This document shows, one piece after another, positions 11,126 through 22,376 of a stretch of DNA of 64,000 bases. Position 1 is the stretch's first letter; each line of letters starts with the position of its first letter. The notes beneath the pieces are model-generated. The model did not search any database, was not told the origin of the DNA, and saw nothing but the letters and a program-made list of their open reading frames with translations. Where the stretch lies: assembly GCF_002095465.1 (NCBI RefSeq), contig NZ_MLFP01000004.1, positions 1 to 64,000 of the forward strand, in the 5' to 3' direction. Made by a program: the position numbers and the translations under genes. Source of the DNA: Pantoea rodasii. GTDB lineage: Bacteria > Pseudomonadota > Gammaproteobacteria > Enterobacterales > Enterobacteriaceae.

Positions 11126-13216
11126 CTAATTAAATCGCGCATCACGATCCGACGTCATGTCATACAGCTGATACTTACGACCCAGCATCTGCCCGCCATC
11201 ACGCGTTAACGGCACCCAGTTTACCTGCGCACGGCCACGGGTTGGCGTCACGGTAAACAGATCCATTGGAATCGAAATGTAGAAGCCTTTAGTAAAGTCA
11301 CCTTCACCATAAGCCTCGGCGGATACGTTGGTTTTGGTGGCATAGAAGCCCACCATCACGCCGCTGTCGAAGCGCTTCGACACATCGACCGTCACGCCTT
11401 TATCCTTCGCCAGATATTCACCGACGCTGGCTTTCACCAACACATCCTGCATAAACCACGGACGCCAGTACGCGGTGAAGTGTCCGGTCGGCGCTTTGTA
11501 GTCGGTGAACTGCATCATGTTGTCCCAGTCACGCTGCTTCACGTAGTTGGCATCAACACCAAAGGCCCAGTTACTGTCTATGGGACGATACAGCACTTCA
11601 CCGCCGACGCCGCCGTACATGGTTTCGAGATAGCCGCCGTACACCTGGCCGTAAAAGCCATTGCCGAGGTGGCCCATGTAGTTCGCCTGCAGGTCGTTAA
11701 CGTAGACATTGTTCTCGACGTAGTCACGAATATGGGTACGCACGCGCGGCAGCGTGGAGTCGGCTGGCGCGCCGTTGTAGTTAAATTTGTCGTAGTTGTT
11801 GGCGAGGTTGCCAAACACGCTGCCGCTGACCAGCAGATGATCGGTAAGCGCATAATCAACGCTAGCCATCGCGCCAAGCTGGTACATATAGAAGCTTTCA
11901 GGTCCGCCAACTGACTGGTTGAGCACCGGCGACAAGCTGTAATGCAGGCGGTCTTTACGAATAAAGAAGCCTTGCTCAGTGGTACCAGGATCGACTGGAT
12001 TCTCGCGCGTTTGCTGCAGCGGCTGTTCATGGCCGAGCGGATAACCGCTCAGCTCGTTGTGCAGGCTGGCAACGTCAGTGCGGGTGGTGACCTGCGGCAT
12101 GTTGAGACGCGACTCGGTTACCTCAATGGTATCGATACCGCTTGGCAGGTTGTTCATGATAATGCGATTGGCACGATCAACGCCTTCACGCGTATCGCGA
12201 TATTTGGTCTGCTCGCCTGAAACGTACAGCGTACTGCCTTTGGTCTGAATGTGCGGACCGTTCAGGCCGGCATTGTATTTCAGATCGGTAAGCTGGTTTG
12301 CCACCACCGTGGACTGCAACAGATCGCCCTGCGGCTGCGGGTTATAAGCCGGTTTGGCGCTATCAATGTGCGACTGGCGCAGATCGTTGAAGTTAGTGCG
12401 TACGGTGACGCCAAACATAAAGGTGTTGCCGCGCTCGTAGCTGGCATTGATATCCGCCCAGTCGGTCAGGCGATAGATAGCGCCGACGTTGACCTTACTG
12501 CGCTGCTCCAGACGCCCGGCAAAGTCATCCTGATAATCGTTGCCTTCATATTCTAGTTTTAAACGCAGCGGCTGCCAGGGCGTTTGGTATTCCACGCCGC
12601 CAAACAGGGCTGCCGGACCGTGGAACATCTGGGAACCATTGATAGAGCCCGCCGTCCCGCCTCCGGTGCGGCTACAGAAGCTGTCGCTGTAGGAGCAGAA
12701 CGGGTTTTTGATGCTGCCGCTATTACCGAGGTAGCCCCAGCCCATCCCCATGGTGAAATCAAACGGGCCCCAGGCTTTGGTCGCCACCAGATATTCACTG
12801 TCGAACAGGCCGGTGCCGCCCAGGTCGCGCGATCCTACCGCCACTTCCGGCAACCAATAGCTCTCCTGCCACAAGCGCAGCTTCACATCGAACGCTTTGT
12901 CTTTATAGCTTTGGTTACCACTGAATCCTTCCACTGCGCTATAGCGACGGGTGCGCACATCAGTGTAGCGCACGGTGGTTTCCAGCCATGGGAACAGCTG
13001 CAGCGAAGCTGAATAGTAGCGATATTGGTCGTTATCGCGGAAGTTCAGGCTAAATTCGCCCTCTTTCGCCATGCGCGCCGTGGGTGTCTGCATCAAACCC
13101 ACGCCGCCGAAATCAGATTGTGATGGCCCGATCGGTTCCGGCCAGGTTTCCGCGTGCACCTGGTATGCCGCAGAGACAGAAACAGCCAACAGGCTGAGAA
13201 GGAGTTGTTTTTTCAT
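11126..13216 (-). CDS. yjbH: YjbH family outer-membrane lipoprotein-like protein
   Basis: This is the last gene of yjbEFGH, an operon linked in E. coli to production of an extracellular polysaccharide. The 696-residue product starts with a signal peptide ([22 protein letters not shown]) and is rich in alternating aromatic/polar beta strands, consistent with an outer-membrane barrel. Family motifs include [13 protein letters not shown] near residue 37. E. coli YjbH has 698 residues. Its start overlaps the yjbG stop by 1 bp (TGATG), so translation is probably coupled. A role in polymer export is inferred from context. Confidence 0.93.
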   Translation of the reverse strand: MKKQLLLSLLAVSVSAAYQVHAETWPEPIGPSQSDFGGVGLMQTPTARMAKEGEFSLNFRDNDQYRYYSASLQLFPWLETTVRYTDVRTRRYSAVEGFSGNQSYKDKAFDVKLRLWQESYWLPEVAVGSRDLGGTGLFDSEYLVATKAWGPFDFTMGMGWGYLGNSGSIKNPFCSYSDSFCSRTGGGTAGSINGSQMFHGPAALFGGVEYQTPWQPLRLKLEYEGNDYQDDFAGRLEQRSKVNVGAIYRLTDWADINASYERGNTFMFGVTVRTNFNDLRQSHIDSAKPAYNPQPQGDLLQSTVVANQLTDLKYNAGLNGPHIQTKGSTLYVSGEQTKYRDTREGVDRANRIIMNNLPSGIDTIEVTESRLNMPQVTTRTDVASLHNELSGYPLGHEQPLQQTRENPVDPGTTEQGFFIRKDRLHYSLSPVLNQSVGGPESFYMYQLGAMASVDYALTDHLLVSGSVFGNLANNYDKFNYNGAPADSTLPRVRTHIRDYVENNVYVNDLQANYMGHLGNGFYGQVYGGYLETMYGGVGGEVLYRPIDSNWAFGVDANYVKQRDWDNMMQFTDYKAPTGHFTAYWRPWFMQDVLVKASVGEYLAKDKGVTVDVSKRFDSGVMVGFYATKTNVSAEAYGEGDFTKGFYISIPMDLFTVTPTRGRAQVNWVPLTRDGGQMLGRKYQLYDMTSDRDARFN

Positions 13217-13944
13217 CAGTCTGGAATCCGGTGAGTCAGAACAGAAAGCATGCGCGCATTCAAATCAGCCTTGCCCCACGGCAGGCTCCATGAGCTAAAG
13301 CCCAGCCAGATGATGCTGCCGGGTTCGACTTCCACGTGACGTTGATTCCAGTAAGCGATGGGCACCTGTTGCGCCTGTCCAGACGGCGCAATGACCGTGG
13401 CGAAACTGCGCTCGGCGCCGGACAGACTCTCGTGCGCAGCAAGATAGTCGCGCACGGTACGGCCGGGCTGCCAGCTCTCTTTACCCGGATGGCTTAACGC
13501 ACCCAGCACCAGCACCTGGGTAGGCTGCGCTAGCGTGTAAAGATCATAACTGCCTTGCAGCGTGCGATTAGCTTCCGGGCGCAGACGCACCCAATCTGGA
13601 TCGAGCGTGGTGAACTGGCGGCCAGTGACCTGTATTGCGCTCAGCTGGTGGATGACCGTCGCGATGGTCGCCGCCAGCGTGTCACCGCTCTCGGCCTGCC
13701 ATTGACGTAAATCCGCCAGCAGCTGTTGCTGCTGTTGCTGCGCCACAGCGCTGGCACCGCGCTCGGCGATCACCGTCGCGGGCCACCAGGTGTGCAGCGC
13801 CGGATTCGTGACCAGCTGCGCCAGATTCTGCGCATGATCGATCTGGAGAGGCGTTTGACCGTGTACCGTGACCTGACTGTCAGCCAGGGCGTTGCCCGCA
13901 GCCAGCAGCGCCATGGCGGAAAGCAATGGAATGATTATTTTCAT
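13216..13944 (-). CDS. yjbG: YjbG polysaccharide-operon periplasmic protein
   Basis: The 242-residue product carries a clear signal peptide ([21 protein letters not shown]) and is therefore periplasmic. It matches YjbG (E. coli 245 residues), a capsule-biosynthesis GfcC-like family member; the C-terminal part ([15 protein letters not shown]) is typical. Its ATG overlaps the yjbF stop as ATGA and its stop overlaps the yjbH start, so the three genes form a tight operon. Its biochemical role is unknown; an accessory role in exopolysaccharide secretion is inferred from the operon. Confidence 0.93.
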   Translation of the reverse strand: MKIIIPLLSAMALLAAGNALADSQVTVHGQTPLQIDHAQNLAQLVTNPALHTWWPATVIAERGASAVAQQQQQQLLADLRQWQAESGDTLAATIATVIHQLSAIQVTGRQFTTLDPDWVRLRPEANRTLQGSYDLYTLAQPTQVLVLGALSHPGKESWQPGRTVRDYLAAHESLSGAERSFATVIAPSGQAQQVPIAYWNQRHVEVEPGSIIWLGFSSWSLPWGKADLNARMLSVLTHRIPD

Positions 13945-14588
13945 GATTTCGCCGGCTTCAGAAGGGTAATGTTAACAGGGAAGGCGTCTGCTGCCAGCAT
14001 CTGGTTCGCCTGTAACACCGTGCCATCACGGTTGTCGATCCAGAAGGTGTTCTGCCACTCCGCGCCCAGACTGTCGATATGGACCGTCTCGATCCACACG
14101 CGGCACGGCACGCGTTCACCGGCAATACTCAGCACGGCGTCGTCGCCACGCTGGAACGTTGAGAGGGCGGTCGCGGCGCGCACCTTCTCTTTCTCACGCC
14201 ACTGCACCACGCGCGTCCAGCTAGCGCCGTTTTGCAGATGTAACGTATCGGCGAGCGGGTCTTGCGCCAGATTGCTGATGTCATCGAGGTTGTTGACCAG
14301 TCCCAACGTTTTGACCAACCGGCCATGCTGCATCACCAGCATGGCTTTATCCTGGGTGATCCATTTCTGCTGACCCTGCTCGTCGTAGCCGAGTACCACG
14401 AAGATGCGGGGGCCATCATTAATACGCGCATACAGGCTGGCATAAGGCAGATCGGCGACCTGTTGATCGGTGACCGTCACATCGTCCGGACCGTTGACGG
14501 CGAGCATCACGGTCTGTTCCAGGCCTTTTTGCGTTTGTGTGCAGGCCTGCAGCAGCAGGCAAAGAAGTAGCAAAGAGAGTCGGCGCAC
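13941..14588 (-). CDS. yjbF: YjbF (GfcB-like) lipoprotein
   Basis: This is a predicted lipoprotein of the YjbF/GfcB family. The GTG at 14588 (VRRLSLLLLCLLLQAC) is chosen because it puts a typical lipobox cysteine about 17 residues in. An upstream ATG at 14633 would lie inside the yjbE-yjbF hairpin. The product is 215 residues, as expected (E. coli about 212). The mature part holds the conserved FWIDNRDGTVLQ region near the C-terminus. It is translationally coupled to yjbG. Function is known only as part of the exopolysaccharide operon. Confidence 0.9.
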   Translation of the reverse strand: MRRLSLLLLCLLLQACTQTQKGLEQTVMLAVNGPDDVTVTDQQVADLPYASLYARINDGPRIFVVLGYDEQGQQKWITQDKAMLVMQHGRLVKTLGLVNNLDDISNLAQDPLADTLHLQNGASWTRVVQWREKEKVRAATALSTFQRGDDAVLSIAGERVPCRVWIETVHIDSLGAEWQNTFWIDNRDGTVLQANQMLAADAFPVNITLLKPAKS

Positions 14589-14625
14589 TGTGTATATCCC
14601 TGTCAAAAATAAAACCAGGCAAAAA

Positions 14626-14649
14626 ATAACCACACGACTGTGTGGTTAT
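14626..14649 (-). terminator. attenuator-type hairpin between yjbE and yjbF
   Basis: A perfect 10-bp stem (ATAACCACAC at 14626-14635 with GTGTGGTTAT at 14640-14649, GACT loop) ends in six T residues in the minus-strand sense. It sits after yjbE and before yjbFGH, so it should end most transcripts after the small first gene and let some read through. Confidence 0.85.
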
Positions 14650-14665
14650 GTTTAAAGGTGCTACA

Positions 14666-14914
14666 TCAACGCGTGGTGCTCGTTGTGGTGGTGGTTGTTG
14701 TGCCGGTATTTGCTCCGTCACCGCCGCCAGCAGCAGCGATGCCGAGTCCTACTAACGCGCCAAGTGCACCGATACCTACAGCGGTGGTGGCACCGGTCGA
14801 GATTGCTCCCGCCTGCGCACCTGCTGCAGCACCAGCTTCTTCCGGTGCGGCAATCGCAGCGGAAGAAACGGCAACGTAAAGTAAGGCTGCACCGGCAACC
14901 ATCAGTTTTTTCAT
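14666..14914 (-). CDS. yjbE: YjbE small secreted protein
   Basis: This is an 82-residue protein with a signal peptide (MKKLMVAGAALLYVAVSSAAIA), an Ala/Gly-rich middle and a threonine run near the C-terminus (NTGTTTTTTTSTTR). It is very like E. coli YjbE (80 residues), the first gene of yjbEFGH. The function is unknown. The low-complexity Thr tail and the hairpin that follows suggest it is made in excess over YjbFGH. The start is the ATG with a good signal sequence. Confidence 0.92.
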   Translation of the reverse strand: MKKLMVAGAALLYVAVSSAAIAAPEEAGAAAGAQAGAISTGATTAVGIGALGALVGLGIAAAGGGDGANTGTTTTTTTSTTR

Positions 14915-15391
14915 AACAACGTTTCCTGCATTTTTTAGAAAATATGAATGAAGGATGTACCTAATTTCGGGCGCGTTCAGTATAGGGCAACAAATTACCA
15001 GAGTTTACCGGCAGTAAAAGAGGGTGAAAATGGAGGGTTATTCTGGTGGTAAATGCGGCGAATTGGGGATAGCTGCTTTTTTTAAATGAACTTTTTTCAC
15101 TGGCTGGGATTATTGTTTGGTTGAGAGGAGTGGGGCAGGATTTTTCACTTTTGCATTAAATAATGGCACGGAATAGGAATAATCAGATTTTCCTGATCGC
15201 GCGTAAATATAAATAACATGTTAATCAAATAGATAGTTATTTATTTTGCAGTATTAGATCCATTTTTTATTGAGTGGTAAACGAAATGGACCCAGCAAGT
15301 TCCGATTTTCCTTAGGTCATTTTAAGAATTATCTAACCGTGGTGGGAGCGCTAAATAACAAAATTGAGAGGGTTATTGCAGGTTTGATAGA
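14915..15391. other. yjbE upstream region, AT-rich, no gene seen
   Basis: About 480 bp between yjbE and the pgi terminator hold the yjbE promoter. The sequence is AT-rich and I see no convincing gene. TAGGAATAATCAGA at 15174-15187 resembles an RcsA/RcsB box, and yjbEFGH is Rcs-controlled in E. coli. However, the site is about 260 bp from yjbE, so this is weak. Confidence 0.4.
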
Positions 15392-15419
15392 AATAAGGCG
15401 GCAAGAGCGCCGCCTTATT
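15392..15419 (-). terminator. pgi terminator hairpin
   Basis: An 11-bp perfect stem (AATAAGGCGGC with GCCGCCTTATT, 6-nt loop) lies 16 bp after the pgi stop. The T-rich tail on the minus strand is short, so termination may be partial. Confidence 0.75.
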
Positions 15420-15435
15420 CAGATTGGCAAGAAAA

Positions 15436-17081
<1,646 letters not shown>

Positions 17082-17460
17082 GGCAACACTCTTGTTGAAA
17101 TAAGAACCGTCATTCCATCCGGGCGCGTCCTGCTGGCCCGGCGTGCTAAGCATTTCTTGTGGCTGATACGCTACCGCGAACGGGTTTCAGTATGACCACA
17201 GTTGCAATCGAAGGGAAAAAAATTTGTGACCGTGGCCGCACGGTTTCAGGTTAATCCGGCGGCGATTGTCGATGTTGCAGCAAAAAATTTCCCTGTGCCG
17301 CATCAGCAAAAGGCCGCGTTTTTTGGCGCCGTTGACTACTTTAGGCGGGAGTGAGCGCTCGCGTTTGTTCTGCGATGCGCTGGCGTAATTCTAAAAATGA
17401 ATTATCAACGCGTTGCAAGGCTGGACAGCGGAAGAATTAATCAGTATTTTGTGCCCGCGA

Positions 17461-17667
17461 CTTGCACCTTTGGGTGCAAGCCAGAAGAGGCGCGTCGCCC
17501 AGGCAGTGTGTTTGAGGATCCGTATCCAACGAAAACACATCATGGGGTGCGACGCCGAGATGGAACAACACGCGGAGTGTTGCACTGTCGGCTGCAGGGG
17601 CTGAATCCTCTGGGTTGTCACCAGAATCGTCCACAGTCGGACGTTTCGCAAGGTGAAGTGCTTTTGG
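17461..17667 (+). promoter_or_regulatory. lysine riboswitch (L box) in the lysC leader
   Basis: The leader matches the E. coli lysC lysine aptamer closely. Helix P1 is CCAGAAG (17481-17487) with CTTTTGG (17661-17667). The conserved core AGAAGAGGCGCG, the GGTGCGACGCCGAG segment, GGGGCTGAATCCTCTGGG and the TTGTCACCAGAA stretch are all present. A hairpin just upstream (CTTGCACC/GGGTGCAAG, 17461-17480) is also found in E. coli. Lysine binding would repress lysC through the downstream expression platform (17668-17781), which ends in the ribosome site. Confidence 0.93.
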
Positions 17668-17781
17668 TGACTCATCTCCTGATCTTGTCTGTCCAATTCC
17701 GCTCTTCTCTTGTGCCAAGGCTGATACCACCTCTTCCGTTAAATCAACGGAGGAAAGCTAATCTGACACGAGGTTCGTAAC

Positions 17782-19137
17782 ATGTCTCAAACTCTGATCG
17801 TGGCAAAATTTGGCGGCACCAGCGTTGCTGATTTTGACGCCATGAACCGCAGTGCCGATGTCGTGCTGTCCAATACTGACACCCGTTTAGTGGTGCTCTC
17901 TGCGTCTGCTGGCGTGACCAATCTGTTGGTCTCATTAGCGGAAGGCAAGGAAATGGAGCAGCGCGCTTATCTGCTGGATGAAATCCGCAGCATCCAATAC
18001 GCCATCATCGATCGTTTGCAGTCGCCTGACGTGATTCGTCAGGAAATTGATCGCATGCTGGAAAACATCCTAATGCTGGCGGAAGCCACGGCGCTGGCCA
18101 CTTCACATGCGCTGACCGATGAGCTGGTGAGCCACGGTGAGCTGATGTCGACGTTGCTGTTCGTGGAAGTCCTGCGCCAGCGCCAGGTGAACGCCGAGTG
18201 GTTTGACGTGCGTAAAGTGATGCGCACCAGCGATCGCTTTGGCCGTGCAGAACCTGAAGTCGCCACGCTGAAAGAGTTGACCACCGTCCAACTGGCTCCG
18301 CGCATTGCGGAAGCGCTGGTGGTTACCCAGGGCTTTATCGGCAGCGAAAGCAAAGGCCGCACCACCACGCTGGGCCGTGGCGGCAGTGACTACACCGCGG
18401 CGCTGTTGGGTGAAGCGTTGCAGGCGGCGCGCGTGGATATCTGGACTGACGTTGCCGGCATCTACACCACCGATCCTCGCGTAGTACCAACGGCGAAACG
18501 CATCGAAGAGATCACCTTCGAAGAAGCGGCTGAAATGGCTATCTTCGGTGCAAAAGTGCTGCATCCTGCCACTTTGCTGCCTGCGGTGCGCAGTGATATT
18601 CCGGTGTTCGTCGGTTCGAGCAAAGACCCGGCGGCAGGCGGCACACGCGTCTGCAATGAAACCCAGAATCCACCGCTGTTCCGTGCGATCGCCCTGCGTC
18701 GTAAGCAAACGCTGATGACGTTGCACAGCCTGAACATGCTGCACGCACACGGCTTCCTGGCGGAAGTGTTTGCGATTCTGGCCCGCCACAATATCTCGGT
18801 TGATCTGGTGACCACTTCAGAAGTGAACGTGGCGTTGACGCTGGACACCACCGGGTCGTCAACCACCGGTGACAGCCTGCTAACCCAGGCGCTGCTGACT
18901 GAACTCTCTTCACTGTGCCGTGTGGAAGTGGAAGAGAACCTGGCGCTGGTGGCGATTATCGGCAACAACCTGTCGAGAGCCTGTGGTGTCGGCAAAGAGG
19001 TGTTTGGTGCGCTGGAGCCGTTTAATCTGCGGATGATTTGCTACGGTGCCAGCAGCTATAACCTGTGCTTCCTGGTCCCGACGCCAGACGCGGAAGAAGT
19101 GGTGCGCGCTCTGCATAAGAATCTTTTTGGTTCTTAA
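17782..19137 (+). CDS. lysC: lysine-sensitive aspartokinase III LysC
   Basis: LysC phosphorylates aspartate, the first step toward lysine, threonine, methionine and diaminopimelate. The 451-residue product (E. coli 449) opens with the aspartokinase signature VAKFGGTSVADFDAM. The kinase domain reaches about residue 295 and includes GRGGSDYTAALLGEAL. Two ACT regulatory domains follow (LMTLHSLNMLHAHGFLAEVF and the C-terminal part), which bind lysine for feedback inhibition. Expression is also controlled by the leader riboswitch. It is divergent from pgi and followed by a strong terminator. Confidence 0.97.
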   Translation: MSQTLIVAKFGGTSVADFDAMNRSADVVLSNTDTRLVVLSASAGVTNLLVSLAEGKEMEQRAYLLDEIRSIQYAIIDRLQSPDVIRQEIDRMLENILMLAEATALATSHALTDELVSHGELMSTLLFVEVLRQRQVNAEWFDVRKVMRTSDRFGRAEPEVATLKELTTVQLAPRIAEALVVTQGFIGSESKGRTTTLGRGGSDYTAALLGEALQAARVDIWTDVAGIYTTDPRVVPTAKRIEEITFEEAAEMAIFGAKVLHPATLLPAVRSDIPVFVGSSKDPAAGGTRVCNETQNPPLFRAIALRRKQTLMTLHSLNMLHAHGFLAEVFAILARHNISVDLVTTSEVNVALTLDTTGSSTTGDSLLTQALLTELSSLCRVEVEENLALVAIIGNNLSRACGVGKEVFGALEPFNLRMICYGASSYNLCFLVPTPDAEEVVRALHKNLFGS

Positions 19138-19162
19138 GGCAAATTTTTAGCGCAATCCATCA

Positions 19163-19188
19163 AGCCGGACCTGGTCCGGCTTTTTTAT
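19163..19188 (+). terminator. rho-independent terminator of lysC
   Basis: An 8-bp stem AGCCGGAC/GTCCGGCT with a 3-nt loop runs straight into a T-rich tract, 25 bp after the lysC stop. Confidence 0.92.
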
Positions 19189-19403
19189 TTTATACATTTC
19201 GTTAAACAAGGGATTAAGCCAAGCGGCAGCTGATTTTTCGCGCCAGCGATTTCTTTATAACCCCATGATTCATAGCAATATCCTTCGATTTCTCCACTGG
19301 AATTGTCTCCATATCCCACTACGCTCCTAATCAGCGATTGCGTTTTAGTCGCCCTTATCGATTGTTCCAACGAGAAAATATTTCATTTTTTGAGGGAATG
19401 GCC

Positions 19404-20096
19404 ATGCAAAGATTGGTTGCTGAAGGGGTAGGCACATTTGTTTTGGTATTGGGCGGTTGTGGCAGTGCGGTATTAGCCGCAACGTTCCCACAAGTGGGGA
19501 TTGGTTTTGCCGGCGTGGCGCTGGCGTTTGGCTTGACGGTTCTGGTGATGGCGTTCGCAGTGGGGCACATCTCAGGCGGGCACTTTAATCCCGCCGTCAC
19601 CATAGGATTGACGGTAGGAGGACGTTTTCCGGCAGCTCAGGTGATCCCTTACATCATTGTGCAGTTAGTGGGTGCCGTGGCGGCAGGGGGCGTGCTGTAC
19701 CTGATTGCCAGCGGTAAACCCGGTTTTGATGCCGCTGCCAGTGGGTTTGCCTCGAACGGCTATGGTGAGCATTCGCCCGGTGGGTTCAGTCTGTATGCCG
19801 GTATGATTTGCGAAACCGTAATGACGGCGATTTTTCTGGTGGTGATCATGGGCGCAACCGATAAACGCGCGCCAGCCGGTTTCGCGCCGATTGCCATTGG
19901 TCTGGCGCTGACGCTGATCCATCTGGTGAGTATTCCGGTGACCAACACCTCCGTCAATCCAGCGCGCAGCACCGGCGTGGCGATCTTCCAGGGCGGTTGG
20001 GCATTGCAGCAACTCTGGATGTTCTGGCTGATGCCGATCATCGGTGCGGCAATCGGTGGTGTGATCTACCGTGTTTTACTGGAAAAAGCAGAGTAA
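19404..20096 (+). CDS. aqpZ: aquaporin Z (water channel)
   Basis: AqpZ is an inner-membrane water channel of the MIP family. Both pore NPA motifs are present ([13 protein letters not shown] near residue 60 and [11 protein letters not shown] near 183), with six hydrophobic membrane segments. The 230-residue length fits the family (E. coli 231). The ATG at 19404 is preferred over the ATG at 19398 because GAGGG lies 7 bp before it. The selectivity residues typical of AqpZ appear conserved ([15 protein letters not shown]). It has its own terminator and no obvious operon partner. Confidence 0.94.
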   Translation: MQRLVAEGVGTFVLVLGGCGSAVLAATFPQVGIGFAGVALAFGLTVLVMAFAVGHISGGHFNPAVTIGLTVGGRFPAAQVIPYIIVQLVGAVAAGGVLYLIASGKPGFDAAASGFASNGYGEHSPGGFSLYAGMICETVMTAIFLVVIMGATDKRAPAGFAPIAIGLALTLIHLVSIPVTNTSVNPARSTGVAIFQGGWALQQLWMFWLMPIIGAAIGGVIYRVLLEKAE

Positions 20097-20110
20097 TTTG
20101 TCTAATTACC

Positions 20111-20139
20111 GCGGATCGACCGCAGACGATCCGCATTTT
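20111..20139 (+). terminator. terminator of aqpZ
   Basis: An 8-bp stem GCGGATCG/CGATCCGC with an 8-nt loop is followed by ATTTTAT, 14 bp past the aqpZ stop. Confidence 0.75.
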
Positions 20140-20277
20140 ATCCTGCCAGCGACTTCCCGCCTTACGTCACGATAATGAAATGTTATGATCCCGCGTCCGT
20201 CGTTGTGGTCGTTCCCCGCGCGGCACTTCATCTGTGGCATATGAAATAAATTAAAAAATATCTAAGGAAGTCTCTCC

Positions 20278-21201
20278 ATGCTCGCCAAACTTACCCGCCT
20301 GTTTCCGCTCTGGGCCGTGCTGCTTTCGGTCGCGGCGTATTATTCTCCCTCAACGTTCCTCGGCATTGGGCCGTGGGTGACTTATCTGCTGATGCTGATC
20401 ATGTTCGGCATGGGCGTCACCCTGAATATTGATGATTTCAAACGTGTGCTGACGCGTCCGGCACCGGTTTTCGCCGGGACCTTTTTGCATTACCTGGTGA
20501 TGCCACTGGCCGCCTGGGGCCTGGCTAAGCTATTCCACATGCCGCCGGACCTTTCCGCCGGGATGATTCTGGTGGGCAGCGTGGCCAGCGGAACCGCCTC
20601 TAACGTGATGATCTATCTGGCGAAGGGCGATGTGGCTTTGTCCGTGACCATCTCTTCGGTTTCTGCGCTGGTGGGCGTCTTCGCCACGCCGCTGCTGACA
20701 CGCTTCTACGTGGATACCCACATTCAGGTCGATGTGGTCGGCATGCTGCTGAGCATCATTAAAATCGTCGTGATCCCGATTGGTTTGGGCCTGATTATTC
20801 ACCACTCAATGAACAGCGTGGTGCGCCGCGTTGAGCCGTATCTGCCGGCGTTCTCCATGCTGTGCATTCTGCTGATCATCAGCGCAGTGGTTGCCGGCAG
20901 CCAGGGCTTTATCGGTTCCGTGGGCTTGGTGGTGATTGCGGCGGTGATCCTGCATAACGCCATTGGCCTGCTGGGCGGTTACTGGGGCGGCAAGCTGTTT
21001 GGCTTTGACGAATCCACTTGCCGCACGCTGGCGCTGGAAGTGGGCATGCAGAACTCGGGTCTGGCGGCAACGCTGGGCAAACTCTACTTCTCGCCGCTGG
21101 CAGCCTTGCCGGGCGCGCTGTTCTCGGTGTGGCACAACTTGTCAGGTTCGCTGCTGGCCGGTTACTGGTCGGGCAAACCGATTGAGAAGAAGCAGAAGTA
21201 A
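20278..21201 (+). CDS. panS: BASS-family transporter, probable pantothenate-precursor transporter PanS
   Basis: This is a 307-residue inner-membrane protein with about nine or ten hydrophobic segments. It belongs to the bile acid:sodium symporter (BASS) superfamily. Family features include [13 protein letters not shown] near residue 45, [18 protein letters not shown] near 101 and [13 protein letters not shown] near 255. Among enterobacterial members it most resembles PanS, which moves ketopantoate, pantoate and pantothenate. Substrate is inferred from similarity alone. AAGGAAG precedes the ATG. It is a single-gene unit ending in a hairpin shared with the convergent DUF805 gene. Confidence 0.75.
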   Translation: MLAKLTRLFPLWAVLLSVAAYYSPSTFLGIGPWVTYLLMLIMFGMGVTLNIDDFKRVLTRPAPVFAGTFLHYLVMPLAAWGLAKLFHMPPDLSAGMILVGSVASGTASNVMIYLAKGDVALSVTISSVSALVGVFATPLLTRFYVDTHIQVDVVGMLLSIIKIVVIPIGLGLIIHHSMNSVVRRVEPYLPAFSMLCILLIISAVVAGSQGFIGSVGLVVIAAVILHNAIGLLGGYWGGKLFGFDESTCRTLALEVGMQNSGLAATLGKLYFSPLAALPGALFSVWHNLSGSLLAGYWSGKPIEKKQK

Positions 21202-21208
21202 TCCTGCG

Positions 21209-21234
21209 AGCGGGCGGCCAATGAGCCGCCCGCT
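21209..21234. terminator. bidirectional hairpin after panS
   Basis: A 10-bp stem (AGCGGGCGGC with GCCGCCCGCT, 6-nt loop) lies between the convergent stops of panS and the DUF805 gene. No T-run follows on the plus strand. Confidence 0.65.
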
Positions 21235-21236
21235 GT

Positions 21237-21560
21237 CTATTTACGCGCTACCGAGGCAGGAAATGCCAGGAAAGGGAACAGCAAATAAGGCGCGATCAGC
21301 AAAAGAAGAAAAACACCCCGCGAATAACCCGCATCGTTAATTCTTCGACTGCCACAGGCCAGCAGCGGCAAGACAAACAGCAGCAGTGGCACGAAAGCAA
21401 TTTCGCCACTCTTCATGGCAAACAGCTGCAGGTAAAGGCAAAACCAGCCCACCTGAAACACGATGAACACCACGTAACCTGCACGCCTTTCTAATCCACT
21501 AAAATTAAACGTCTTAAGAAAGCCATCTTTAATAATCTTGAAAAATCGGGTTATCAGCAT
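21237..21560 (-). CDS. DUF805 family small inner-membrane protein
   Basis: This is a 107-residue protein with three hydrophobic segments. It starts with an amphipathic, phenylalanine-rich segment (MLITRFFKIIKDGFLKTFNF). The motif SRRINDAGYSRG is the DUF805 RR-hD-G signature seen in small proteins such as YhaH. A very strong ribosome site (AGGAGGGAAG) sets the start. The stop lies just inside the hairpin shared with panS. The gene lies 15 bp downstream of yhgN on the same strand, so it could be co-transcribed with it. The function of the family is unknown. Confidence 0.7.
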   Translation of the reverse strand: MLITRFFKIIKDGFLKTFNFSGLERRAGYVVFIVFQVGWFCLYLQLFAMKSGEIAFVPLLLFVLPLLACGSRRINDAGYSRGVFLLLLIAPYLLFPFLAFPASVARK

Positions 21561-21575
21561 CTTCCCTCCTTGTGG

Positions 21576-22169
21576 CTACAGCTTCAGATAAGCGCGAATC
21601 CCATCCAGGAACATCTGCGTTGCCAGCATAATCAAAATCAGTCCCATCAAGCGCTCCAGCGCATTCACGCCTTTGTCGCCGAGCAGGCGTAAAAACAGTC
21701 CTGACATCAGCAGAATCACCACGGTGACGCCCCAGGCAATCAGCAATGCGCCCACCAAATGTGACATCTGATGGGGATATTGATGTGACAGCAGCATCAG
21801 CGTGGCTAATAGCGAAGGGCCTGCGACCAGCGGAATCGCCAGCGGCACCAGAAACGGTTCTTCTCCGGCAGGTAATCCGCTGGTGCTGGTTTCGCCAGAA
21901 GGGAAAATCATGCGGATGGCAATCAGGAACAGAATAATGCCGCCGGAGATCGAGACGGTTTCAGTGCGCAAATTGAGGAACGCCAGAATGCGTTCACCGG
22001 TGAACAGGAACAGCAGCATGATAATCAGTGCAATCAGCATTTCACGTATCAACACCGCACGTCGGCGCTTAGGTTCCAGATGCTTGAGCACCGACATAAA
22101 AATCGGCAGGTTGCCCAGCGGGTCCATAATCAACAACAGTAAGATGGTTGCAGATATCATTTCAGTCAT
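21576..22169 (-). CDS. yhgN: MarC family inner-membrane protein YhgN
   Basis: The 197-residue, six-segment membrane protein equals E. coli YhgN in length and sequence style: LLLIMDPLGNLPIFMSVLKH at the N-terminus, SGLPAGEEPFLVPLAIPLVAGP near residue 100 and RLMGLILIMLATQMFLDGIR at the end. The MarC family (UPF0056) has no firm function. As in E. coli it neighbours asd, here divergently. In E. coli the other neighbour is gntU; here it is the DUF805 gene, which marks a rearrangement. Confidence 0.93.
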   Translation of the reverse strand: MTEMISATILLLLIMDPLGNLPIFMSVLKHLEPKRRRAVLIREMLIALIIMLLFLFTGERILAFLNLRTETVSISGGIILFLIAIRMIFPSGETSTSGLPAGEEPFLVPLAIPLVAGPSLLATLMLLSHQYPHQMSHLVGALLIAWGVTVVILLMSGLFLRLLGDKGVNALERLMGLILIMLATQMFLDGIRAYLKL

Positions 22170-22376
22170 GGCAGAGAAGCCTTCCCTTCGTTGTTATTAG
22201 TTGTACTGCTGAAAAAGTTGGCGCAATCGAATTAATTCACTTGCCAGAAAGCCTGCATTTTGTAGAGTTGGAGGTCGCAGGTAAACCTGATTATTACGCA
22301 GATCAACTGGATATTCCGCTTGGTCTTTCCTTGCACCACGAAGGGCACAGTGAAAAACGCCCCGGACGGACAGAAA

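Noticed and set aside
14666..14914. Arg/Gln-rich plus-strand frames opposite yjbE
   Set aside because: These are shadows of the Ala/Gly/Thr codons of yjbE, which has a clear signal peptide and known neighbours.
19185..19370. Minus-strand 61-codon frame between lysC and aqpZ
   Set aside because: It has only a TTG start, no ribosome site and no recognisable family, and it overlaps the lysC terminator.
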